Assembly (NCBI GenBank): GCA_937892085.1
Contig: CALAVD010000047.1
Coordinates: forward strand, 1-5,480
DNA from: an uncultured Prevotellaceae bacterium
GTDB lineage: Bacteria; Bacteroidota; Bacteroidia; Bacteroidales; Muribaculaceae
Direction of reading: 5' to 3'
DNA: 5,480 nt
Shown: piece after piece, positions 1 to 5,480 of the stretch
Numbering within the stretch: the first letter of the stretch is position 1
Layout of the letters: the number at the start of each line of letters is the position of its first letter
Program-made: the position numbers and the translations under genes
Notes under the pieces: generated by a model
Told to the model about the DNA's origin: nothing
What the model saw: the letters and a program-made list of their open reading frames with translations, nothing else
Databases searched by the model: none

Positions 1-548
1 CGCCTACTAATCTCGACATCGACAGCCCCACGGTGCCCAACCTCGACAAGTGGTATTGCTACACCCTGTCGTTCTTCTTGCTGCACAACCGCGGCTTCAA
101 GGCATGGGCACTGGCGCGCATCCCTATCGACAAGGAGCAATACCTGTCGCAGTATCTGTATCGCTACAACTACGAGATAGTGGTTGAGGCGGGCACCTAT
201 CCCATGAGTCAGCACGCCTATAAAATTCCCAACGAGTGGATTGTAGATGCCGTGAACTGCAGTGTGGAGGCCTCCTACGCATGGAACGTGACCCACTCGT
301 CGCTCGACCGTGGCTATGCTTACTGCGGCACGATGGATCACGACAAGACTCGCTACTTCCACAGCGTGCGTCGCAAGATGCTGTATCTCAAGGACGGGCG
401 CCCAGTGCTAAAGGATACCAACAACTCGAGTGAGGATTTCAACAGCTACGTCACTCCCAGCGAGATTGAGCGTCAAGGCACTGCCATCGACTATCAGGGC
501 ACCAAATGCACACAGCGCACTTGGGATGGGGTGTCACCAATTTATTAA
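1..548 (+). CDS. DUF4876 domain-containing protein, C-terminal part (5' end outside window)
   Basis: The reading frame is open from the first full codon at position 3 to the TAA at 546-548, so this is the last 181 residues of a longer protein. The GTG at 33 is an internal valine, not a convincing start: the frame continues upstream without a stop as PTNLDIDSPTV-PNLDKWYCY. The fragment resembles DUF4876 proteins of Bacteroidota in its PNLDKWYCY segment, the IPNEWIVDAVNCS segment (nt 225-263) and the DTNNSSEDF segment near the end (nt 414-440). Full members are roughly 400 residues, normally exported, with a lamin-tail-like N-terminal part; that half is not visible here. Molecular function is unknown. 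In related genomes such genes usually sit between a TonB-dependent receptor gene and a DUF6850 barrel gene, and the latter does follow here after 6 bases. Family assignment is from remembered motifs, not a search; a surface or periplasmic accessory role is inference. Confidence 0.75.
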   Translation, partial: PTNLDIDSPTVPNLDKWYCYTLSFFLLHNRGFKAWALARIPIDKEQYLSQYLYRYNYEIVVEAGTYPMSQHAYKIPNEWIVDAVNCSVEASYAWNVTHSSLDRGYAYCGTMDHDKTRYFHSVRRKMLYLKDGRPVLKDTNNSSEDFNSYVTPSEIERQGTAIDYQGTKCTQRTWDGVSPIY

Positions 549-554
549 ATCATA

Positions 555-2081
555 ATGTGCAATTATAATAAGAACATATTATTTGTAGCAGCGATGATTG
601 TTGCATGCTCAGCGATGGCGCAAGATGTTGCTGACTCGGCAACAGTGATGCAACGTGTGCGACGCAATGCGCTTGAGACTGAGCAACTGCTCTCGCTACC
701 GTGGAGTAACCCTGCAGTGATGCAGTTTAGGCAGGATTACTCGTTTAGTGAGGTGAAAGTGGGATACAACAGCCGCCGCGAGAACTATGCCGTTGATGTG
801 CAGCAAGGCGACAAGGACCACACGTTGCTCTTCGATGCCGCTACCTATATGAAATACCGCAACACCACCCTGTGGGGCGAGGCCTACTACCACAATGGGC
901 GCATCGATGGCATCAACTGGAACGAGACCAGCGAGCCAACGGTGGTGCAGCCCTATCTGCTTGCCGACAGTGTGGGCGGCAACATGAACGTGGAGCGTTA
1001 TAGCTTCATGGGTGGATGGGCAAGATATGGCAATAGGTTGGCACTTGGTGCTTCAATAGGCTACACGGCAGGCCTTTATTACCGCAATGTGGATCCACGT
1101 CCTCGCAATGTGACTGCCGACCTTGATGTGCGTGCAGGCATAGGTTACAATGTGTGGCGCGACTATGTGCTTGCGGCAAGCATTAATTATAAAAAATATA
1201 AGCAAACCAACAATGTGGCATTCTACAGCGAACTCGGCAACGACAAGATTTTTCATTTGCTGGGATTTGCCAACGATTACAGTCGATTTGCCGGAACAGG
1301 CATTCAGACCTATTATAATGGGAACCGCTTTGGCGCTTCGCTCAATTTTTACCCTTCTACAGGCGAAGGACTCACGGCAAGTGTCGAAGCGTCGCGCTTC
1401 ACCTTCAACAACATCATCACCCAGCTCAACAAGCTGCCAATGGCGCACGTATCGCATAACGAACTGCGTGCCGAAGCTGGATGGATTGCAGCCGATTGGG
1501 GTGTGAAAGCATGTGTGGAGGCATCGAGGCGTGTGGGCACCGAGAATGTGTTTGGCGACCCAGCAGGGTCGGTCTATTCCCAGATTGGCGCTATAGCCAT
1601 GTCGTTCCAGAACATCTTTGTCGCTTCGGTCGATGGAGTGTTGCAGCACAGATTTGGGCTCTTGACGCTGGCGGCACATCCCGCAGTGGGGTATCATCAC
1701 TACAACGAAATTTATGTTGACCCAGCGAGCTGCAAGCAAGTCAACACCATGAACTATGGTCTCAAAATGAAAGGCAGTGCCCAGTTTGGCTGGCGCACTC
1801 ATCTATCGCTCGCATTGGGTGTGAACCATCAATCACCAACTTCAAGCGAGCTATTGCTCAACGATGATGTGAAGCCCGAGCTGGCAGGTTTGCAACGTGT
1901 CGTAGTTGCCAATTTCAACTATTTAAGCGACAAGCGCACCATGTTGCTGGCAGCGCTCGACGCTACTGTTGCCATTAATGTAAAGTATGCTCTTCATGTG
2001 TGTGCACAGTGGCAACACACCAATTTTGTGCTATCAACCCATCGTGACGAACTAAATCTATCGTTAGGTTTTGTGTTTTGA
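555..2081 (+). CDS. DUF6850-type outer-membrane beta-barrel protein
   Basis: Complete 508-residue protein starting at the ATG at 555, six bases after the DUF4876 stop. The spacing suggests co-transcription and possibly translational coupling; there is no Shine-Dalgarno sequence, as is usual in Bacteroidota. Residues 1-22 form a signal peptide (Lys6, hydrophobic 8-17) with a probable signal peptidase I site AMA|QD, leaving Gln23 first. The rest is rich in alternating polar and hydrophobic stretches with many Tyr, Trp and Phe, no long hydrophobic helix, and an aromatic end (LNLSLGFVF, terminal Phe) typical of BAM-assembled barrels. Motifs I associate with DUF6850 are SNPAVMQ (51-57), WNETSEP (122-128), YRNVDPRPRN (176-185) and KYKQTN (214-219). 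The family has no assigned function. It could be a transport pore or a receptor partner for the upstream TonB system. The outer-membrane call is firm; the exact family is from recalled motifs. An alternative lipobox reading of the signal peptide is listed as a finding. Confidence 0.8.
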   Translation: MCNYNKNILFVAAMIVACSAMAQDVADSATVMQRVRRNALETEQLLSLPWSNPAVMQFRQDYSFSEVKVGYNSRRENYAVDVQQGDKDHTLLFDAATYMKYRNTTLWGEAYYHNGRIDGINWNETSEPTVVQPYLLADSVGGNMNVERYSFMGGWARYGNRLALGASIGYTAGLYYRNVDPRPRNVTADLDVRAGIGYNVWRDYVLAASINYKKYKQTNNVAFYSELGNDKIFHLLGFANDYSRFAGTGIQTYYNGNRFGASLNFYPSTGEGLTASVEASRFTFNNIITQLNKLPMAHVSHNELRAEAGWIAADWGVKACVEASRRVGTENVFGDPAGSVYSQIGAIAMSFQNIFVASVDGVLQHRFGLLTLAAHPAVGYHHYNEIYVDPASCKQVNTMNYGLKMKGSAQFGWRTHLSLALGVNHQSPTSSELLLNDDVKPELAGLQRVVVANFNYLSDKRTMLLAALDATVAINVKYALHVCAQWQHTNFVLSTHRDELNLSLGFVF

Positions 2082-2096
2082 CAATAAATTAAAGAG

Positions 2097-2119
2097 TGCA
2101 CTTTAAAAAGTGGCATTTT
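2097..2119 (+). terminator. weak hairpin plus T-run after the DUF6850 gene
   Basis: Starting 15 bases after the TGA at 2079-2081, CACTTT (2099-2104) can pair with AAAGTG (2107-2112). The stem extends outward as TG/CA (2097-2098 with 2114-2115) around a bulged G at 2113, and TTTT follows at 2116-2119. This is shaped like a short intrinsic terminator, but the stem is AT-rich, the loop is very tight and the T-run is short. It would separate the DUF4876/DUF6850 operon from the peptidase gene, perhaps incompletely. Confidence 0.35.
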
Positions 2120-2139
2120 GTGCTGATTCAAATATTCAA

Positions 2140-2159
2140 ACGATTAAAGACGATTAAAA
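2140..2159. repeat. two tandem copies of a 10-mer (ACGATTAAAR)
   Basis: ACGATTAAAG (2140-2149) is followed directly by ACGATTAAAA (2150-2159), differing only in the last base. The 10-bp period is close to one helical turn, so both copies would face the same side of the DNA. It may be a binding site for a regulator of the peptidase gene, or a slippage product in AT-rich sequence. Confidence 0.5.
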
Positions 2160-2161
2160 AC

Positions 2162-2178
2162 TAATTGAATATCAATTA
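2162..2178. repeat. perfect 7-bp inverted repeat with 3-bp spacer
   Basis: TAATTGA (2162-2168) and TCAATTA (2172-2178) are exact reverse complements separated by ATA. The site lies 72 bases upstream of the peptidase start codon. The shape suits a dimeric operator more than a stable RNA hairpin, because only two G/C bases contribute to the stem. In such AT-rich sequence it could also arise by chance. Confidence 0.4.
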
Positions 2179-2250
2179 AATAAAATTCGTTGAAATTAGT
2201 TTAATTCGTGTGCTTTTATTTTTTAAAGTGGACTCATAAAATATATAAAG

Positions 2251-5067
2251 ATGAAACGAACTATTCTATTCATGGCAGCAAGTGTGGCACTTGCATTCAA
2301 TGGCATCGCGCAAGATGTGGTGCCTGCCGACCCTGCTGTGCGCACAGGCACGCTGCCTAATGGCTTGACCTACTATGTCAAGCAAAACAACTATCCTGAG
2401 CACCGCGCCGACTTTTTCATAGCACAGCGCGTGGGGTCATTGCAGGAGCAGGAGAACCAGCGAGGACTGGCGCATTTCCTTGAACACATGTGCTTTAACG
2501 GCACCAAGCATTTCCCGGGCAACTCACTCATTAGCTACATGGAGTCGATAGGAGTGAAATTTGGCGCCAACCTCAACGCCTACACCTCTACCGATGAGAC
2601 GGTGTATAACATCAGCAATGTGCCAACCGACCGCCGCTCGGCTCTTGACTCCTGCTTCTTGGTGCTTGCCGACTGGGGTCACGACCTCACTCTCGACGGC
2701 AAGGAGATAGACAAGGAGCGTGGCGTGATAGAAGGCGAGTGGCGCCACCGCACCGGGGCTAATTATCGCCTTCTTGAGAAGAGTGCGCCCACTCTCTATC
2801 AAGGCAGCCTCTATGGTGAGCGCATGCCCATCGGGCTGATGAGCGTTGTCAAGAACTTCAAGCACAAGGAATTGCGTGACTACTACAAACGATGGTATCA
2901 TCCATCAAACCAATGTATCATTGTGGTAGGCGACATCGACCCTGACTATGCTGTGGGCAAGATTGTGGAACTCTTTGGCAAGGTGAAGAATCCCAAGAAC
3001 GCCTCCCCGGCAGAAAGGGTAGAGATACCCGACAATGAGGAGATTATCTCGTGCATAGAGACCGACCGAGAGCAAACAAACATCAGTGTGAGGCTCATGT
3101 ATAAGCACGACTCTCTTGACGATGCTCTTAAAGGCACTACCGCCTATTTTCAAGATGAATACCTCACGCGCATGGTTGCATCGATGCTTAATTCAAGACT
3201 TAGCGACCTCGCCCAGCAGCCTAACGCGCCGTTCACCGCTGTTCATGCCGCCGACCGCAGCTTCATGCTCGCCAAGAGTCGTGATGCTTTCCAGCTCATT
3301 GGCGTGAGCAAGAGCGGCAAGGCGGCACAGGCTATGGAGTGGATGTCGCGTGAGGTGAAAAGAGTGCAGCAATATGGATTCACCGAGAGCGAGTTGCGCC
3401 GCGCGCGCCTCAACTATGAGAGCTCGCTCGAGAAGATGTACCGCGAGCGCGACAAGTACAGCAACACTAACTACTGCCGCGATTTCGTGCGCGCCTACCT
3501 CGAAGGCGAGCCCATCCCGTCGTTTGACACTCAGTATAAAATCATGCGCAAGATAATGAACGAAGCGACGCTTGAGGATGTGAACACCTATGTGAGCCGA
3601 CTCACCAGCGACACCGAGCGTAATGTGGTGCTACTCACCTTTGCCCCTGAGAGCGAGACCGCCACGCTGCCTTCACAGCAGGAGCTCATCGACGCTTACC
3701 GAGAGGGTAGGGTGCAAGAAGTGGAAGCATATATTGACAAAGTGAATGCCGACCGCCTGTTGCCCACCGTGCCTGCTGCCGGCAAGATTGTGGCGCAAGA
3801 GAGCGTGACAGAGTGGGATGCCGAGAAATGGACGCTGAGCAACGGCGTCACAGTGCTTGTAAAGCCCACCACTATAAAGGCTGGCGAAGTGGTGATTGCC
3901 GGCACCTCGCCAGGCGGACTCTCGCAGAACTACCGCGCCGAGGATGCCGCATCATTAAAGTCGATAAATGCTGTGATGGCGCTCAGTGGCTATGGCGAGT
4001 TCATGGGTAACGACCTGAAAAAGGTGCTTGCCGGCAAGGATGTGAAGATGCGCACCTTTGTGAGCAAGACCGAGGAGGGCTTTCAAGGCTCATCGGCACG
4101 TGGCGACCTTGAGACTGCGATGCAGCTGCTGTATCTCAAACTCACCAGTCCACAAAAAGACGAGAACGCCTTTAATGCCTATCTTGAGCAGACTCGCACC
4201 CGTCTCGCCAACCAGAACGACCCGAAGTTTGAGTTTGCCGACTCCATTTTCGCCAACGTCTTCTGCCATCATCCCCTCGGTGCCGAGAAACTGACTCTCG
4301 ATGAAGCGGGGCAGGTGAACTACGACCGTATCATGGAGGTTTATAAAGACCGTTTTGCCGATGTTAGCGACATGACGGTGTATGTGATTGGCGACTTCGA
4401 CCGCGACTCATTGATGATGCTCACCGAGCGTTACCTTGCCGCCTTGCCTGGCTATGGACGCACTGAGAAGGCTAAGGACATAGGCTATCATCTATTCTCT
4501 GGTGATGTCAAGAACTACTGGACTCGCAAGATGGAGACAGCGCAGGACAAGGTGTATTTCTTCTGGACCGGCGACTGCCCCTATACCGCCCGCAACGTGT
4601 TGCTGGCAAAGATGGTGGGGCAGGTGTTCTCGGGCATCTTCCGTGAAGAGTTGCGCGAGAATCGTGGCTGGACCTATCATGTGGATACTCATTGCAGTTT
4701 GGTCACCGACCAGAACGGCGACGACGGTCCCGTTACCTTCATGCCGCTGAATGTCACTGTCACTGCCGGCAAGGGCGCCGAGGCCCGCGACATCATCGAG
4801 AAAATCATCAACGACGTGACAGTTGCCGGCATTACCGACGAGCAGCTCGACAAGGTGAAGAAATACTACAGCAAAGTATATGATGAGGATATCGAGGACA
4901 ACACCTACTGGATGGCTATGATGCGCAACTGGGTAAAGAACGGTGTGAACCTCGACCGTGATTATAGGCAACTGCTCAATAGCATCACAGTAGCCGACGT
5001 TCAAGACTTTGTGGCACGATATATCAACACCGGCAACCGCCTCATCCTGCTCATGGAAGCCGAGTGA
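2251..5067 (+). CDS. exported M16 family zinc metallopeptidase (PqqL-like, two-half fusion)
   Basis: Complete 938-residue protein. The first 20 residues form a signal peptide (Lys2/Arg3, hydrophobic core, NGIA|QD), so the mature enzyme should start at Gln21 and be periplasmic or envelope-associated. The N-terminal M16 domain (about 32-190) has the inverted zinc motif HFLEH at 75-79: His75 and His79 bind zinc and Glu78 is the catalytic base. ERGVIEGE (156-163) supplies the third ligand, most likely Glu163. The first M16_C domain follows, with YYKRWYHP at 211-218 and VGDID at 226-230. The second half starts near EWDAEKW (521) and has lost HxxEH, but keeps YVIGDFD (711-717) and LRENRGWTY (801-809), whose Arg805/Tyr809 match the substrate-binding Arg/Tyr pair of M16 proteins. 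This layout is typical of about 930-residue PqqL-like enzymes, which close as a chamber on peptides. Substrate unknown. It lies 169 bases after the previous gene and ends at a strong terminator, so it is probably monocistronic. Confidence 0.93.
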   Translation: MKRTILFMAASVALAFNGIAQDVVPADPAVRTGTLPNGLTYYVKQNNYPEHRADFFIAQRVGSLQEQENQRGLAHFLEHMCFNGTKHFPGNSLISYMESIGVKFGANLNAYTSTDETVYNISNVPTDRRSALDSCFLVLADWGHDLTLDGKEIDKERGVIEGEWRHRTGANYRLLEKSAPTLYQGSLYGERMPIGLMSVVKNFKHKELRDYYKRWYHPSNQCIIVVGDIDPDYAVGKIVELFGKVKNPKNASPAERVEIPDNEEIISCIETDREQTNISVRLMYKHDSLDDALKGTTAYFQDEYLTRMVASMLNSRLSDLAQQPNAPFTAVHAADRSFMLAKSRDAFQLIGVSKSGKAAQAMEWMSREVKRVQQYGFTESELRRARLNYESSLEKMYRERDKYSNTNYCRDFVRAYLEGEPIPSFDTQYKIMRKIMNEATLEDVNTYVSRLTSDTERNVVLLTFAPESETATLPSQQELIDAYREGRVQEVEAYIDKVNADRLLPTVPAAGKIVAQESVTEWDAEKWTLSNGVTVLVKPTTIKAGEVVIAGTSPGGLSQNYRAEDAASLKSINAVMALSGYGEFMGNDLKKVLAGKDVKMRTFVSKTEEGFQGSSARGDLETAMQLLYLKLTSPQKDENAFNAYLEQTRTRLANQNDPKFEFADSIFANVFCHHPLGAEKLTLDEAGQVNYDRIMEVYKDRFADVSDMTVYVIGDFDRDSLMMLTERYLAALPGYGRTEKAKDIGYHLFSGDVKNYWTRKMETAQDKVYFFWTGDCPYTARNVLLAKMVGQVFSGIFREELRENRGWTYHVDTHCSLVTDQNGDDGPVTFMPLNVTVTAGKGAEARDIIEKIINDVTVAGITDEQLDKVKKYYSKVYDEDIEDNTYWMAMMRNWVKNGVNLDRDYRQLLNSITVADVQDFVARYINTGNRLILLMEAE

Positions 5068-5107
5068 AGTGTCCCGCATAGACCCAAATTACCTGTTCGA
5101 GATAAAC

Positions 5108-5150
5108 AAAGAAAAACGCCAAGTCCTTGCGGACCTGGCGCTTTCTTTTT
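5108..5150. terminator. bidirectional intrinsic terminator between the M16 peptidase gene and rpsA
   Basis: CGCCAAGTCC (5117-5126) pairs with GGACCTGGCG (5131-5140) around the loop TTGC (5127-5130), giving ten positions with a single A/C mismatch. On the + strand the stem is followed by CTTTCTTTTT (5141-5150). On the - strand it is followed by TTTTTCTTTG, the complement of 5107-5116. It therefore suits termination of both converging genes: it begins about 40 bases after the peptidase stop and about 20 bases beyond the rpsA stop. Confidence 0.88.
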
Positions 5151-5171
5151 CCTCAAGAAATTGGTTGCGGG

Positions 5172-5480
5172 TTACTCGCCCTTCTCGAGTTTCTGCTTCA
5201 GTTCGGCGAGAGCGTCGATGTCACCGAGAGTGGTCTTCTCGATGTTGCTCGACTGAGCTACTGGCTGCTCCTCGGCAGCTGCCTTAGCGGTAGCCTTCTT
5301 AGCCTTGCGAGCTTCGGCCTTCTGCTCATCCTCGAAGATGCGGCTGTGGCTCAAGATGATGCGCTTAGCATCCTTGTTGAACTCGATAACCTTGAATTGC
5401 AATTTCTCGTCTTGCTTAGCTGGGGTGCCGTCTTCCTTCACGAGGTGCTTAGGAGTGGCAAAGCCTTCAACACCGCCTTC
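5172..5480 (-). CDS. rpsA: 30S ribosomal protein S1, C-terminal part (5' end outside window)
   Basis: On the minus strand the frame is open from the window edge (5480) to the TAA at 5174-5172, giving the last 102 residues. The GTG at 5441 is an internal valine within EGFATPKHLVKEDG, not a start. The first 50 or so visible residues are the end of the last S1 (OB-fold) RNA-binding domain: EGFATPKHL, then the closing strands LQFKVIEFNKDAKRIILSHSR. A Lys/Ala/Glu-rich low-complexity tail follows, then the ending LGDIDALAELKQKLEKGE, as I recall from Bacteroidales S1 proteins. S1 binds mRNA on the 30S subunit and helps initiation. In Bacteroidota, where Shine-Dalgarno sites are rarely used, it may contribute more to start-site selection; that is background and inference. 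The gene converges on the peptidase gene and shares its terminator. Full S1 is around 600 residues in this group, so most of it lies outside. Confidence 0.9.
   Translation of the reverse strand, partial: EGGVEGFATPKHLVKEDGTPAKQDEKLQFKVIEFNKDAKRIILSHSRIFEDEQKAEARKAKKATAKAAAEEQPVAQSSNIEKTTLGDIDALAELKQKLEKGE

Larger units (their letters stand above)
2082..2250. promoter_or_regulatory. AT-rich intergenic region, presumed promoter region of the M16 peptidase gene
   Basis: This 169-base gap is much richer in A and T than the flanking genes and must carry any separate promoter of the peptidase gene. The best match to the Bacteroidota -7 element (TAnnTTTG) that I can find is TATTTTTT at 2217-2224, three of the four fixed bases after TAnn. 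A partial -33 match, GTTG, lies at 2189-2192, but the spacer is longer than usual, so the promoter is not convincing. It also contains a tandem 10-mer, a 7-bp inverted repeat, and AATTCGT twice (2184-2190 and 2203-2209, 19 bases apart). The A/T-rich stretch just before the ATG at 2251 fits Bacteroidota translation starts, which do not depend on a Shine-Dalgarno sequence. Confidence 0.35.

Noticed and set aside
33..548. GTG at 33 as the start of a small 171-residue protein
   Set aside because: The frame stays open to the window edge and the residues before it (NLDIDSPT) continue the family-like sequence, so this is an internal codon of a gene cut by the window boundary.
1053..1802. 249-codon open frame on the minus strand inside the barrel gene
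   Set aside because: It lies wholly inside a gene with a signal peptide, family motifs and a barrel ending. Its translation is rich in His, Cys and Val with no recognisable domain, as expected of an antisense shadow frame.
2082..2250. A small RNA or riboswitch in the AT-rich gap
   Set aside because: I found no GC-rich multi-stem structure or conserved aptamer motif. The only hairpins are short and AT-rich.
4492..5079. 195-codon open frame on the minus strand over the 3' end of the peptidase gene
   Set aside because: It is antisense to the conserved second half of the M16 peptidase, including LRENRGWTY. It shows no domain of its own and runs only a few bases past the peptidase stop.
5217..5310. 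Lys/Ala/Glu-rich stretch in the rpsA tail as a sign of a frameshift or a repeat array
   Set aside because: The frame remains open and ends in the expected LGDIDALAELKQKLEKGE. Low-complexity charged tails are normal for S1 proteins of this group.
5172..5441. GTG at 5441 (minus strand) as the start of a separate 89-residue protein
   Set aside because: The frame continues upstream as EGGVEGFATPKHL, the middle of an S1 domain, so it is the C-terminus of ribosomal protein S1 and not a separate small gene.

Overview
The window looks like chromosomal DNA of a member of the Bacteroidales. Four points support this: a DUF4876 fragment followed by a DUF6850-type outer-membrane protein, a pairing I know only from Bacteroidota; two exported proteins whose predicted signal-peptidase I sites both leave a glutamine at mature position 1 (the Bacteroidetes 'Q-rule'); A/T-rich start regions without a Shine-Dalgarno sequence; and a ribosomal protein S1 with a Lys/Ala-rich tail ending in LGDIDALAELKQKLEKGE. 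A family such as Muribaculaceae is plausible, but the window alone cannot settle it.

Layout: (1) Positions 1-548 (+) hold the 3' part of a DUF4876 gene whose start lies outside the window. (2) Six bases later, 555-2081 (+) encodes a complete 508-residue exported beta-barrel protein of the DUF6850 type. These two form the end of an operon that in related genomes usually starts with a TonB-dependent receptor. (3) Positions 2082-2250 are an AT-rich gap with a weak terminator-like hairpin, a 10-bp tandem repeat and a 7-bp inverted repeat. (4) Positions 2251-5067 (+) encode a 938-residue exported M16 (PqqL-like) zinc peptidase with one active and one degenerate M16 half. (5) Positions 5108-5150 hold a strong terminator that appears to work in both directions. 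(6) Positions 5172-5480 (-) hold the 3' end of rpsA (30S ribosomal protein S1), convergent with the peptidase gene.

How they may work together: the DUF4876/DUF6850 pair is probably a surface or outer-membrane module of unknown substrate. The M16 peptidase is probably periplasmic and appears to have its own transcription unit. A link between them, such as peptide or protein uptake followed by degradation, is only a hypothesis. rpsA is an unrelated housekeeping gene. Apart from the uncharacterised DUF4876/DUF6850 module, I see no new system, mobile element, CRISPR array or RNA gene in this window.
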